Shown: positions 28,604 to 37,802, numbered from the stretch's first letter. The stretch: DNA of 64,000 nucleotides from Streptomyces noursei (GCF_016917755.1 NZ_CP070326.1:2294001-2358000), one strand, 5' to 3'. Numbers and translations are program-made. Notes: a model not told the origin generated them from the sequence alone.

Positions 28604-29053
28604 TTACGGGCTGGTGCGTTCGGCGTGTGAGGTGGCGGTCGCGTGCAGGGTGAGGGAGCGCAGGCCGACCAGTTGCAGGATCTGCGTGCGGTAGCGGTGG
28701 GTGACCTCGACGGTGACGGCGTTCCCCCTAACCAACGCGCCACCGCTGTCCCCGGCGGAGACGACGTAGGCATGGGCGGCGCGAGTGGCCTCTGCACGTA
28801 AGAGGCGGACCTCGTGGCGATCGCGCAGCCGACCGGCGTCGAGCTGCTGAGCGCCACTGCGGGCGGCTTCCTGCGCCACGTCCAGCGCTCGGGCCTTGCC
28901 GGCCAGGGCCAGGCCCCCGTCGACGACGATCCCGGCGAAGAGCCACAGCGCAGCCATGACACCGATGACGAACGCCGTGGCCTGCCCTCGGTCGTCTCCG
29001 TGATTGAGCCTGGCGCGGACGTTGGTCAGGTGGGTTCGGAGTCGTGGCGTCAC
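28604..29053 (-). CDS. TadG-like pilus-associated protein
   Basis: 149 residues. The N-terminus has a pilin-like processing site and helix (DDRG then QATAFVIGVMAALWLFAGIVV, about residues 20-43), followed by a short beta-rich domain. TadG N-terminal (Tad_secreted/Flp-type) proteins have this form. The start overlaps the preceding TadE stop (29050-29053). Probably a minor pilin or assembly protein in the membrane. Confidence 0.7.
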   Translation of the reverse strand: MTPRLRTHLTNVRARLNHGDDRGQATAFVIGVMAALWLFAGIVVDGGLALAGKARALDVAQEAARSGAQQLDAGRLRDRHEVRLLRAEATRAAHAYVVSAGDSGGALVRGNAVTVEVTHRYRTQILQLVGLRSLTLHATATSHAERTSP

Positions 29054-29487
29054 GAGGCACCTCGGTGGGAGTCGACGACGGAGAACGCGGTGCCGTCCAG
29101 GTGTACGTGGCCGGGCATGCCAGTGCGGGTGAGGTCTGCGAGGGCGGCAGTGCAGGAGACCTTCGCCGAAACACTGGCCCCCGGGGTGAGCCCGCCGGTG
29201 GTGACGTGAACGCTCGGACTGGTGCAGGCGGCACCTGCTTCCTTGAGGGCCACGGTTGCGGCGCCGACGGCCTCCGTACGGGCGGCGTGTTCGGTACGGG
29301 CCAGGGAAGCGGCACGGGCGGCCTGGTGGGCGGCGTCCCCCACAATGAGGCGTGCATCGGTCAGCCGTCCCAATGCCACCACGACGAGCAGCACCAGCAC
29401 CAGCAGCGGAGTGATCAGCACCAGTTCCACCGAGGCCGAACCGCAGTCGGGGCCCGCGGCACGAGCTTCGTGGGAGGGGGACGTCAT
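29050..29487 (-). CDS. TadE-like minor pilin
   Basis: 145 residues with a type IV pilin-like signal: a glycine, then SASVELVLITPLLVLVLLVV, placing Glu at +5 after the cut site (about residues 17-37). The rest is a helical/beta exported domain with two cysteines. It overlaps both neighbours by 4 bases. TadE/TadF proteins help to assemble the Flp pilus. Confidence 0.8.
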   Translation of the reverse strand: MTSPSHEARAAGPDCGSASVELVLITPLLVLVLLVVVALGRLTDARLIVGDAAHQAARAASLARTEHAARTEAVGAATVALKEAGAACTSPSVHVTTGGLTPGASVSAKVSCTAALADLTRTGMPGHVHLDGTAFSVVDSHRGAS

Positions 29488-29891
29488 GACCGAGCTCCGG
29501 TGGGGGTGGTGAGGCGTTCGGTGGGGCCGGAGACAGCGCCAGAGGCGTGGAGGTGGAGGCCGGGCACGACTGCCATCACCGTTCCGCGCACCCGCACGGT
29601 CGTCTGCGTAGCGGTGCGCGCGACGGTCACCGAGGGCGCGGTCAGGATCCGGCTGCCCAGCGCCGCGAGGCTGCGACCGGCCTGAGCCCGGCCGTCAGCA
29701 GCCGAACCGGACTTCGTGCGGGCGGCAGCCAGAGCCCGCTGGGCGGCGAACTGCGCGACGTGCCGGGCGTGCCAGACCAGCGCGAACTGCACCACCAACA
29801 TGGCAAGGAGCAGCAGCACAGGCACGACCAAAACCAGCTGCGTCGTCGCCGTCCCGCGGTCGTCACGTGGCCTGCGAAGGATGGCGGTCAC
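29484..29891 (-). CDS. Second TadE-like minor pilin
   Basis: 135 residues. The DDRG cleavage-type motif precedes TATTQLVLVVPVLLLLAMLV (about residues 13-34), with Gln at +5 in place of the usual Glu. The remainder is a small exported domain. It follows the Flp-like gene by 2 bases and overlaps the next TadE gene by 4. Prepilin peptidases generally prefer Glu5, so the Gln variant may alter methylation or assembly. Confidence 0.75.
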   Translation of the reverse strand: MTAILRRPRDDRGTATTQLVLVVPVLLLLAMLVVQFALVWHARHVAQFAAQRALAAARTKSGSAADGRAQAGRSLAALGSRILTAPSVTVARTATQTTVRVRGTVMAVVPGLHLHASGAVSGPTERLTTPTGARS

Positions 29892-29893
29892 GT

Positions 29894-30088
29894 CTACCCC
29901 AGGTCGATTCCCTTGGCCTTGGCCGTGACCTTGGCGACGATGATGCCCACCACACTCAGCCCCAGGAGCACGAGCAGGGCGGTGATCAGAACGGTCTCGG
30001 TGGTGTATCCGGCGTCCCCACGGGCATGCCGGCGCACCTCAGCCAGATGAGCTCGCAGCAGCCGGGCCAGGGCCTTGATGTCGAACAT
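29894..30088 (-). CDS. Flp-type major pilin candidate
   Basis: 64 residues: basic leader (about 1-26, ending RGDAG) then a hydrophobic helix YTTETVLITALLVLLGLSVV and a short basic tail. This is the size and design of Flp/Tad pilins. The glutamate lies four residues after the glycine rather than the usual five, a small departure. It is the first of the three pilin-like genes after TadC. Confidence 0.75.
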   Translation of the reverse strand: MFDIKALARLLRAHLAEVRRHARGDAGYTTETVLITALLVLLGLSVVGIIVAKVTAKAKGIDLG

Positions 30089-30127
30089 AACGGGTCTCTC
30101 TCTTGGATCTCGTACGGTTCGGGGCGG

Positions 30128-31027
30128 TCAGGTCGCGGATAGCACGTGGGCGAGGGCCGGGTAGCCGATCAACAGCAGGAAGGCGGCGAACAGCCCCATC
30201 ACAGGCAGCGACATCCGCTCAGTGGCCGCCTGCGCCGCCCCGTCGGCCTCCGACGTACGGCGCCGCCGCATCGCCCGCGCTTTCGCGCCCAGCGACCCAC
30301 GGATCTTGGCGCCCTCGCTGCCTGCGAGGCTCAAGGTGGAGGCGAGTTCAACCAAGTCGCTGACGCCGAGCTGTCTGCCGAGTTCTCCCAGGTGGGTCCA
30401 CGGGCTGGTGCGGGTGAGCTGCGCGACGTGCAGGGCGTGCCGCAAGGCGCCTGCCGCCCAACCCTGCGGCGCGGCGATGGCCTGGGTCAGGGCTTGTTGG
30501 ACGCCGGCGCCGCCGGCCAGGGCGATCACAGTCAGGTCCAGGACGAGGCTGAGGGTGTGCCGCATCTCGCGTCGTCGGCACTCCGCCCGTCTGCCCAGAT
30601 CGAGGTCGGGGACGAAGAACAGCGCTGCCGCTAGGGCCAGGGATCCGGCCAGCGGTACCCACCATCCCGCCGCGACATCGACCCCCAGACGCAGCAACAG
30701 GACCACGGCCCACGGTGCGACGAGCCCAGTCATCGCGCAGGCCGCCTTGCCCGCCAGATGCTGTTCCTCATCCGTGCCGCACACGGCCAGATCCGCACAC
30801 AACGACTTCGTAGGGAAACCGAGCGCTCGCACCAGCGGCACGGCACGCCGCCCCAGTCGAGTCGCCCACTCCGTCTTCTCCGCTTCCTGTCTCGGCGAAG
30901 AGACGAGCTCCACGGGCGTGTTGAGTGCGGCCAGGACATCGGCAAGGGCGGGCCTGGGAGGACGCAGCCCGTAGACGAGGGCGGCCGCTCCAGCACCGAA
31001 GAGCGCCCCGAGCACCATAACGATCAC
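30128..31027 (-). CDS. tadC: TadC-like inner-membrane pilus assembly protein
   Basis: 299 residues with a GspF/T2SSF-type domain: N-terminal helix (VMVLGALFGAGAAALVYGL), central helices near 125-165, the cytoplasmic region LVLDLTVIALAGGAGVQQAL, and a C-terminal helix (LPVMGLFAAFLLLIGYPAL). TadB and TadC form the membrane platform driven by TadA. The start overlaps the TadB stop (ATGA). Confidence 0.85.
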   Translation of the reverse strand: MIVMVLGALFGAGAAALVYGLRPPRPALADVLAALNTPVELVSSPRQEAEKTEWATRLGRRAVPLVRALGFPTKSLCADLAVCGTDEEQHLAGKAACAMTGLVAPWAVVLLLRLGVDVAAGWWVPLAGSLALAAALFFVPDLDLGRRAECRRREMRHTLSLVLDLTVIALAGGAGVQQALTQAIAAPQGWAAGALRHALHVAQLTRTSPWTHLGELGRQLGVSDLVELASTLSLAGSEGAKIRGSLGAKARAMRRRRTSEADGAAQAATERMSLPVMGLFAAFLLLIGYPALAHVLSAT

Positions 31028-31938
31028 GATTCGCCTCCCAGTGCAGGCCCCGTTCCGGCGACGGCAGGGGGAATCAGGCGGACGGGTTCGCCGACCCGGC
31101 CGATCGCGGAGAGGTAGGTGAAACTGGCGGCGAACAAGCCACCGACCGCCGCCAGGATGACTTGCCCGGTCCAGGTGTTGAAGGGGTCGAGGTAGGGGCG
31201 GTTGAAGACCACCATGCCCACGGCCATCCCCAACGTGACGATCACGGTGACGCGTACTCCGGTCCGTACGCTGGCGCGTCCGGCGTCGATGCGCTGGCGC
31301 ATGGCCACCTGTTCCCGCACCGACTCCGCCAGCTCACCCAGCAACGGCGCCAGCTGCCCTGCCTGCTGCTCAGCCGCCACGACCAGTACCGCCACCACCA
31401 CATCCGCCAGTGGGTCATCCACGTCCGTGGCGAATCCCCGCAGCGCGGCGGGCAGGGAGCACCCCGACCGCACGGTCGCAGCCAGCTTCCGCATCTCAGG
31501 CTCAAGGGCGGCCGGCGCAATGTCGGCCGTCGCCAGCACCGCCTGCTCCAGGCCTGCCGCTGCGGAGAGGGTGTCGCGGAGCATCTCCGTCCACGCCGCC
31601 AGTGCCTCCATACGTTCTGTCCGCCAGGCCGTCGCCCGGTCCGGGCCGAGCAGACCGGGCAGCGTCAGGGCGCCAACCGTGGTCAGCACCGATGCCACGG
31701 GCCAACCCGTCAGGGCACCCACAACCACACCGACCGTCACTGCGATCGCGAAGCGGCGGGTGGTCCAGTCCCTGGGCAGCCGCTCGATCAGCCAACGCCG
31801 CCTGAGCCCCGGCTGTTCCTCCCGCGCCGTCCTTCGTACGGCTCCGTAGCCGATCGCCACGAGCCCCAGTCCACACACTGTGCCGCAGGCCACTGCCACC
31901 GCTGTGACGGCGCCGGTTCCCCAGTTGCTTGTGGTCAT
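31024..31938 (-). CDS. tadB: TadB-like inner-membrane pilus assembly protein
   Basis: 304 residues from the ATG at 31938, which overlaps the TadA stop (ATGA) and has GGGAGCA upstream; an earlier in-frame start at 31956 is less likely. N-terminal helices (about 10-30, 65-100) precede a T2SSF domain (WTEMLRDTLSAAAGLEQAVL) and a C-terminal pair of helices (RVTVIVTLGMAVGMVVF; VILAAVGGLFAASF). It is the paralogous partner of TadC. Confidence 0.85.
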   Translation of the reverse strand: MTTSNWGTGAVTAVAVACGTVCGLGLVAIGYGAVRRTAREEQPGLRRRWLIERLPRDWTTRRFAIAVTVGVVVGALTGWPVASVLTTVGALTLPGLLGPDRATAWRTERMEALAAWTEMLRDTLSAAAGLEQAVLATADIAPAALEPEMRKLAATVRSGCSLPAALRGFATDVDDPLADVVVAVLVVAAEQQAGQLAPLLGELAESVREQVAMRQRIDAGRASVRTGVRVTVIVTLGMAVGMVVFNRPYLDPFNTWTGQVILAAVGGLFAASFTYLSAIGRVGEPVRLIPPAVAGTGPALGGES

Positions 31939-33293
31939 CCGGCTGCTCCCCACCACGGAGCCTCGGTGGTAGCCCGGGGCTCCAGTCCAACCGCGACCAA
32001 GTCGTTGAGGGTCTCCGTACGAAGGGGAGTTGCGGGAACGGCCCGCCCGTCCGGCCCAGGACGGTAGACCTCGTTCGATACGACCTGCGCCCCATCCGCG
32101 TCGACGACCTCCCGCACCGAGTCAACTACCCGTCGCCCCGCCGCATCCCAGCCCAGATGCACAACGAAGTGGACGGCGGAGGCGACCATCAGATTCGTCG
32201 CTTCCAGCGACAGTCGCTCTGGGGCCTGAGCCGCGTAGGAGGCAAGCTTGGTGAAGACCCCGCGCGAGGTCGAGGCGTGGATGGTGGACAGGGAGCCGTC
32301 GTTGCCCTGCGACATCGCGTTGCACATCGGGATGACCTCCGCGCCGCGAATCTCGCCGACGATGACCCGGTCCGGGGACATCCGCAGTCCCCAACGCACC
32401 AGCTCCGCCTGGTCGATGCCGCCCTGCCCTTCGATGTTTGGCTCCCTGGCCTGCATGGCCACCACATTCGGGTGCGCCGCCGGATCCGCGTCCAGCCCGA
32501 GCTCGAACGTGTCCTCGATCGTTACCAGTCGTTCCGCGGGCGGAATCTCGTGCGCGAAGGCCCGCAGCACCGTGGTCTTGCCGACGTTGGTCCCGCCTCC
32601 GATCACGATGTTCTTGCGTGCCCGCACCAGCGCGGTCAGGAAAGCCGCCAGCTGTTGGTCACACACCCCAAGTCGCACCAGCTCGGCCATCGACGCCACC
32701 GGGAAGCGATGGCGTCGGATCGTCAACGAGACCCGACCGGTGACTGCCATGACGGCGAAGAGACGAGAGCCATCGGGAAGTTGCAGATTCAGCCGAGGCA
32801 TTCCCCTGTCGAAGCGTCGCTCTTCGTCGCCCGTATTGGCCGCGAGGGTGCGCACGAGTTCCACCAGCTCAGCATCTGAGGCCGCCACGGGACTCTCGCG
32901 GCGCCACGTCCCGGAAGCGTCCTTGACCCAGACCACATCGCAGCCGTTGACGCAGATGTTCTCCAACGTGGTGTCCGCCAGCAGTCGCTCCAGGCGTCCC
33001 GTCCCGAACAGCGCATCGGTGACCGCCTGGACGACCCTTTCCTCGATGGCCGCATCGACAATCTGGCTTCCGTAGGAAAGGGCCAGGCGCCGTTGGGCGC
33101 CGAGCTCCTCGACCAGCAGACGGTCCACGGTGGCCCGGCGTGCCGCCTCACCCTCCGCCGGCAGCCCCGCTGCCTCCCGCTCACCGGCATACTCCGCCAG
33201 TCGCGCCGCCACTCGCTGCCGCACCAGCAGCACCAGCTCGTGCTCGCCCTGTACCGGGATCACACCTGGCGGCGGCATCACCGTCTCGCCCAC
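31935..33293 (-). CDS. tadA: TadA/CpaF secretion ATPase for Tad pilus
   Basis: 452 residues from a GTG that overlaps the TadZ-like stop by 16 bases. The N-terminal domain has NICVNGCDVVWV (about 112-123). The P-loop is GGGTNVGKT (232-240, Lys239), followed by Asp-box ETF-like VTIEDTFEL and the Walker B/His-box region DRVIVGEIRGAEVI and GNDGSLSTIHAST. All are hallmarks of the GspE/VirB11 superfamily, CpaF branch. It is the hexameric motor on the cytoplasmic face that powers pilin polymerisation. Confidence 0.93.
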   Translation of the reverse strand: MGETVMPPPGVIPVQGEHELVLLVRQRVAARLAEYAGEREAAGLPAEGEAARRATVDRLLVEELGAQRRLALSYGSQIVDAAIEERVVQAVTDALFGTGRLERLLADTTLENICVNGCDVVWVKDASGTWRRESPVAASDAELVELVRTLAANTGDEERRFDRGMPRLNLQLPDGSRLFAVMAVTGRVSLTIRRHRFPVASMAELVRLGVCDQQLAAFLTALVRARKNIVIGGGTNVGKTTVLRAFAHEIPPAERLVTIEDTFELGLDADPAAHPNVVAMQAREPNIEGQGGIDQAELVRWGLRMSPDRVIVGEIRGAEVIPMCNAMSQGNDGSLSTIHASTSRGVFTKLASYAAQAPERLSLEATNLMVASAVHFVVHLGWDAAGRRVVDSVREVVDADGAQVVSNEVYRPGPDGRAVPATPLRTETLNDLVAVGLEPRATTEAPWWGAAG

Positions 33294-34105
33294 GAGGGAC
33301 TCCCCTCATCACGCACAGCAGCCACAAGCCTCCGAGGCCGCTGCCCGTCCACCGAGGTCTCTGGTTCGGCCTCCCGTGGATAGCCCAACTGTCGGGCCAG
33401 CAGCCGGGCAGCAGCCATCAGCGGCCGTGCCCGAAAACCCGTCGTAGGCAGAGTTCCCCGGCGCGGTCGGCTCATCGCGGCTACGGCTTTGGCATCCCAC
33501 GGCACGAAGACCACCTTCTCGATGCCGAGCGCTCCCGCGACCTCATCCGCCGGATACGGGCACGGCCCGACGACTGCCAACGTCAAGCGCTCTGCGAACA
33601 CCTCAGCCTCCAGGCCGTACGCAGACACATGCGTCAGCGGCTCCGCACCACCCCGCGCCACCACGACCACCTGATCAGCGACCCGCAGCAGGGGCACGGT
33701 GTCCTCGCCGAGCCGCCCGACGTCCAGGAGCACCGTTCCCTGATCGCCTTCCTCTCCCAGCAGTAGGCGCCGGCCGCCTTCGGCAGCCAAGAGCTTCACG
33801 GCCTCGTTGCACGGCCGACGCCCGGGCACCGCGACCACTGCCCTTACGCCGAAGGGCAGCTCGCTCACCGCGCCCAGCAGCGAACCCGGATGCGGTTTCC
33901 CGACCGCGGCCGCCACATCCAGCAACGACGGCGCAGGCGGCAGTCCGAAGCGCATCATCAGGTCACCACCCGAGCCATCCGCCTCGACCATCACCGGCCG
34001 GACCCCACCGTCCGCCTCACGCGGCCAGGCGGCGCCCAACGCCAGCGCCGTCGTCGTCACCCCCGGCGCACCCGAGACCGACCCGACCGCCACCAGACGT
34101 CTCAC
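33278..34105 (-). CDS. TadZ/CpaE-like MinD-family protein with degenerate P-loop
   Basis: 275 residues with a MinD/ParA fold: N-terminal VGSVSGAPGVTTTALALG (about 7-24), where the usual KGGxGKT Lys residues are replaced, then VEADGSGGDLMMRFG and later LLDVGRLGEDTV. TadZ/CpaE proteins place the Tad machine in the cell, often with weak or no ATPase. It overlaps the CpaB-like stop by 4 bases. The missing P-loop lysine suggests it does not hydrolyse ATP in the classic way. Confidence 0.75.
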   Translation of the reverse strand: MRRLVAVGSVSGAPGVTTTALALGAAWPREADGGVRPVMVEADGSGGDLMMRFGLPPAPSLLDVAAAVGKPHPGSLLGAVSELPFGVRAVVAVPGRRPCNEAVKLLAAEGGRRLLLGEEGDQGTVLLDVGRLGEDTVPLLRVADQVVVVARGGAEPLTHVSAYGLEAEVFAERLTLAVVGPCPYPADEVAGALGIEKVVFVPWDAKAVAAMSRPRRGTLPTTGFRARPLMAAARLLARQLGYPREAEPETSVDGQRPRRLVAAVRDEGSPSWARR

Positions 34106-34806
34106 GGGGCCTCACGCCCCTCTGCCGGCAGCACCACTACACGCGGACTCTCCAACTGCACCGCCCGTCGTGCGGCCCCGGTTTCCACCAGCACCGTGAC
34201 CACACGGGGCCCGCCCGCCGACTCCGGTGCCCGCACCCCCGTCACCGTTCCGGTCACCACCGACGGCACCTTGTCCTCCGCGTCACCCGCCACAGCTCCG
34301 GTGGCCGCCGGCCCGGAAAACACTGCAACATGTTCACCAAGCGAGAGGTCCGGCGGCGAGCCGCCCGGCTCCACCGCGAACGCCACTTGTGAAGACCCCT
34401 TCGGCGGGAACCCGGCACGCGTTCCGACCTGCCCCGGCGCCAACAGTGCCCCGGCCGCCAGCGGCACCCGCGCCCGCCGCCCCAACACCGCGCCCCGCTG
34501 TGCCACCGGCACTACACCCGCCTCCGCAGCCACCTCCACCACCCGCAGGTCACCCGGCTCCAGCACCTGACCTCCTGGCACGTCGTGAGCGACCGCCAAC
34601 ACCCGGTCCCGCTCACCCGCCATCTTTACGACCATCGTGAAGCCGACCGCCGAGACCACCACCGCCCCCACCCCGGCCCACACCCAGCCCAGCCGACGCC
34701 TCCGGCCACCCGTCGCCACCGGCTTCCGCTCCGGACCCGCGCGACGCGCCCCCGGCACACCAACGGCAGCCCCCTTCGGGGCTGAAGAAGACAAGGAGGT
34801 ACCCAC
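34102..34806 (-). CDS. CpaB/RcpC-like SAF-domain protein
   Basis: 234 residues from a GTG. A basic N-terminus leads to one membrane helix (VWAGVGAVVVSAVGFTMVV, about 42-60). A SAF domain follows (AHDVPGGQVLEPGDLRVVEV, VPLAAGALLAPGQV), as in CpaB and flagellar FlgA-type proteins. It should sit outside the membrane and bind the wall or the pilus channel. It is the first clearly Tad-specific gene of the operon. Confidence 0.8.
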   Translation of the reverse strand: MGTSLSSSAPKGAAVGVPGARRAGPERKPVATGGRRRRLGWVWAGVGAVVVSAVGFTMVVKMAGERDRVLAVAHDVPGGQVLEPGDLRVVEVAAEAGVVPVAQRGAVLGRRARVPLAAGALLAPGQVGTRAGFPPKGSSQVAFAVEPGGSPPDLSLGEHVAVFSGPAATGAVAGDAEDKVPSVVTGTVTGVRAPESAGGPRVVTVLVETGAARRAVQLESPRVVVLPAEGREAP

Positions 34807-34881
34807 AATTCACCCCGCAGTAAGAACGTCCACTTCCACCGAGCGGCGCATCAGCACCGCACCGTTCGACCACTCCAGCCG

Positions 34882-35736
34882 TCAGCTCGTCACGACGGCC
34901 TGCACCTCATCGACCACCAGTCGCCGCTCGGCCGACATCGTCAGCCCCGGCACCGCTCCGGATCGCCCACCTCCCTCCCACTCGACATCCCAGACAACCC
35001 GCACAGACACCCGAAACGCCTGCCCAGTCTCGGATGTCGAAGCCCGCCGGTAGGTGTATCCGCAGTCCGGCGACGATGCCTTGGGGCCAAACCGGGCCGA
35101 GTACGGCGTCCCCGGTCCCCGGCACACCACCGTGCCGCCCTCACCCATCGACCACACCGCCCGCCGCGGCCTGGCGATCGCCGTCACTGCCACCCCATCC
35201 GCCGCCGCCGATGTCGTGACAGGACCCCACGTCCCACGCTCCACCCACATCCACGTCGGCAGGTTGACTACCTGCACGAAATCCTCCCTCGGACTCGTAC
35301 GGATCACCGGTCTCGGCAACTTCAACCGCGACACCGCCCGCTGCACCACAGCCTCCACCGGCACGTGCTGCTCCACGTCCGCCTTGGGCTTGTGCGACTC
35401 CTCGCCGTCAGAACGCGGAAAAATCCCCTTACCCGCCTTGGCCAGGCCCATCGTGGCCAACGCGGGCCCCCAGCCACCTGTCTCGCCGGCCGGTGGGGTC
35501 TTCACGCCCCCACGACTCGAATTCGCATCCGCCGCTTGCGCTGTGGGACCGTTCTCGCTCGGACGGTCCGGCTGTTTCGACACGCTGCCAGCCGCCACCT
35601 CACACTGACCCGGGGCGCACGTGACTGCCGCGAATCGCGAATGGGAATCATCCGCCCAGGCCAGCACAGAGGCCGCACCGGAGAGCATCGCCAGAGCGCC
35701 CATAACCACGCCCCCGGCTGCGATAGATCCAGGCAT
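34882..35736 (-). CDS. Exported protein of unknown function preceding the Tad genes
   Basis: 284 residues from the ATG at 35736, chosen because it overlaps the upstream stop as TGATG; a GTG at 35781 would add 15 residues. A signal or anchor helix (GGVVMGALAMLSGAASVLAW) is followed by a Ser/Pro/Gly linker and a C-terminal domain of about 150 residues with several Trp residues (LPTWMWVERGTWGPV). Five or so Cys are present in the exported part (for example CAPGQC). No family is recognised. The conserved position ahead of CpaB-like genes suggests a pilus-linked surface protein. Confidence 0.6.
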   Translation of the reverse strand: MPGSIAAGGVVMGALAMLSGAASVLAWADDSHSRFAAVTCAPGQCEVAAGSVSKQPDRPSENGPTAQAADANSSRGGVKTPPAGETGGWGPALATMGLAKAGKGIFPRSDGEESHKPKADVEQHVPVEAVVQRAVSRLKLPRPVIRTSPREDFVQVVNLPTWMWVERGTWGPVTTSAAADGVAVTAIARPRRAVWSMGEGGTVVCRGPGTPYSARFGPKASSPDCGYTYRRASTSETGQAFRVSVRVVWDVEWEGGGRSGAVPGLTMSAERRLVVDEVQAVVTS

Positions 35737-36281
35737 CAGCACGATCCAGATTCGTGCATATAAAGGTGTGAAACCTTCCACACCCCCTCACTGGGGCGAA
35801 CAGTTGCATCGGCCCGGAAATGACTGCCCGGCACGTTATTCTTCAACTCACCGTTCAGCTTGTACTCCAGCCAATTCCGGGCGTCCACGCAGTCCCGCAA
35901 CACGACCTCCCGGCCTGTCGCCCTGATGATCTTAGGGTTCACCTTTGGCGCCCCTTTACTGACGACCTTGTCTTCCTTGCCTTTCCGCAAGCCATATTTC
36001 ATCAACTCAAGGGCGCCACCGGTTGCGTGATCTCCCAGCGTCGGGAACGCCGCATCGGACGTTTCCGACGCCTTCGTCAGATCGCGCCACATGGCTCGGT
36101 AGGCCTCAAGGGCTGCCGTGTGCTCCGCGCCAGGCGCATGAGACGCCGTCGCTTCAGCTGTCCTCTCCGGCAATGGCTTGGCGCCAGGCTTTTCCCCAGC
36201 ACACCCACCCACCAGGACCAGAGCCGTCGAAACCATGCAGGCACCGCAAAGCCGCAACGTCACTCGGCCGCCACTCAACAC
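35736..36281 (-). CDS. Putative lipoprotein
   Basis: 181 residues from the GTG at 36281, with GGAAGGTGGGGG upstream. The signal peptide ends in a lipobox (LVLVGGC, Cys at about residue 26), so the protein should be lipid-anchored outside. The mature part has AYRAMWRDLTKASETSDAA and a Cys near REVVLRDCVDARNW, a layout common in Streptomyces lipoproteins that hold an NTF2-like or unnamed domain. Its stop overlaps the next start by one base (TGATG). Confidence 0.65.
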   Translation of the reverse strand: MLSGGRVTLRLCGACMVSTALVLVGGCAGEKPGAKPLPERTAEATASHAPGAEHTAALEAYRAMWRDLTKASETSDAAFPTLGDHATGGALELMKYGLRKGKEDKVVSKGAPKVNPKIIRATGREVVLRDCVDARNWLEYKLNGELKNNVPGSHFRADATVRPSEGVWKVSHLYMHESGSC

Positions 36282-36490
36282 AATCCCCCACCTTCCGTCA
36301 CCAACAGCCCCCAAATAACCACTCTCTGTGATCAATTGCAAACTGGAGTTACCCGGTGTTGCGCAGTTCAACCGCAACGAGTGAGGCCCATCCGACGTCC
36401 TGCGCCTCTCACGGAGTCTTGTGTCGATGCGCCCCGGAAACGACCTGCAGGCTGCCGTCCGGCCTGGTGGCAGCCTGCGGTCACCAGCCC

Positions 36491-36982
36491 CTAGCCGTCC
36501 GCTCGGCCGCCGGGGATGAGCATCCAAGCGGCCTTCATCCCTTCGCGCGTGCGCGCCATGAAGCCCCAGCGGCCACTGGTGAGTTGATGCACGATGTGAA
36601 GGCCCCTGCCCCGTTCCGACAGGACCCCCAACAAAGCATCCAAGCCGCCCCCGCGCGTTTCCGGTACGGGAGCGAATGACATCCCTGCCGACATGTCGGG
36701 GATCCGAGGGATGCGAGGATCTCGATCCACCACCTCACAGACCATTCCAGCCGTGACCCGACGCAGCCTCATCTCATATGGGCCCGGTGCATGCTCAAGG
36801 GCATTGGCGACGAGCTCCGAGACGGCCAGCACGGCATCTTCGACTTCCCCTCCGCCATAACCGAGTTGGTCCAAGGCGCAGTGCAGGGCGGTTCGGGCAC
36901 GCGACACTGCATGCGGGGTGTCTCCGGTCCAGCGCCAGAGCACGCGGACGACGTTGGATTTGCGGTGCAGCGGCGGGGTCAT
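36491..36982 (-). CDS. Anti-sigma-factor-like HATPase protein
   Basis: 163 residues from the ATG at 36982 with GAGGGGGG upstream. It has the N-box of the GHKL ATPase fold (AVSELVANALEHAPGPY, about 58-74) and a G-box (SERGRGLHIVHQL). These short stand-alone HATPases (RsbW/SpoIIAB-like) are abundant in Streptomyces and act as anti-sigma factors or kinase-like switches. The start overlaps the stop of a 52-residue small gene (ATGA). Confidence 0.8.
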   Translation of the reverse strand: MTPPLHRKSNVVRVLWRWTGDTPHAVSRARTALHCALDQLGYGGGEVEDAVLAVSELVANALEHAPGPYEMRLRRVTAGMVCEVVDRDPRIPRIPDMSAGMSFAPVPETRGGGLDALLGVLSERGRGLHIVHQLTSGRWGFMARTREGMKAAWMLIPGGRADG

Positions 36983-37137
36983 CGTCGCCCCCCTCGCACG
37001 GCGTGGCGCCCTCGGGCGACGCGACGGTGGCGGCCTCGCCCCGGGCGCACGCACATGCTTGCTTCGTCGAGCGCAGCGGAGCCTGCGTGGGTGAACAACA
37101 ATGTCAGAGATGCGGCGATGAACAGAACAGGGGTCAT
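36979..37137 (-). CDS. Small membrane or exported peptide coupled to the HATPase gene
   Basis: 52 residues from the ATG at 37137, with GGAGG eight bases upstream. One hydrophobic segment (VLFIAASLTLLFTHAGSAA) is followed by an Arg/His-rich tail. The stop overlaps the HATPase start. Unrecognised; it may be a membrane-bound partner of the ATPase, but the basic tail could also be an artefact of GC-rich frame reading. Confidence 0.4.
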   Translation of the reverse strand: MTPVLFIAASLTLLFTHAGSAALDEASMCVRPGRGRHRRVARGRHAVRGGRR

Positions 37138-37421
37138 GCTGAAGACCTCCACGGTGATCGCGGCTGCAACGCGACCACCGAACCTCGGCGCTCGTGAAGA
37201 GCGGAAGCCGCTAATCAAGAGGTCTTTGTTGTGTTGTCGAGACGGGCCGCGATTCGGCTAATAGCCGCCGAGGAGAGTGATCGCGGTCACCGAAAGCGGC
37301 TCAATAGCGCCCTGACAAAGCGACGCTATCGTCCCCGTCAGGTGGATCTGCAGCCTTCACACCACGGACTGATCTCCGAGTACATGCGAGACGAGAAGGC
37401 CGTTCTCCTCGTTCTTTCAGC

Positions 37422-37802
37422 ATGCGAAGAAAAGCGAAGACTTCAGCCAGCCTTGCCGCACTTGCCGTGTTGGTGATTGCCCCACCCGCGGGAGCCACAG
37501 GCTCCGCTACCCGACTGGGGAACCGGCTCACCGTCTATGGGAGTGGTCTGCACGTGGACAGCGTGACCACCTCCCGGACACCCCACCGGATCCATGCCCA
37601 GGCACTCCTGACCCTCTGGGAGAACGGGAAGTGGAAGCAGAACATCCGGGGTTGGACGTCGGCCGACACCAATGGCAACACCGACCACACAAGTTGGAGC
37701 ATCAACCAGAACTTTCCGGACGGCTCGCGGCTGTGCACTGAGTGGAAAGACCTTTCAGGACGCGTCTCGCCCGGGATGGCCTGCCTGATCATTCACAGGT
37801 AA
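37422..37802 (+). CDS. Small secreted protein
   Basis: 126 residues. The signal peptide RRKAKTSASLAALAVLVIAP ends near an ATG-AS type junction (PPAGATG), then a beta-rich domain of about 100 residues with two Cys (LCTEW and MACLII), which could form a disulfide. No family is recognised. It stands alone on the plus strand. Confidence 0.6.
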   Translation: MRRKAKTSASLAALAVLVIAPPAGATGSATRLGNRLTVYGSGLHVDSVTTSRTPHRIHAQALLTLWENGKWKQNIRGWTSADTNGNTDHTSWSINQNFPDGSRLCTEWKDLSGRVSPGMACLIIHR

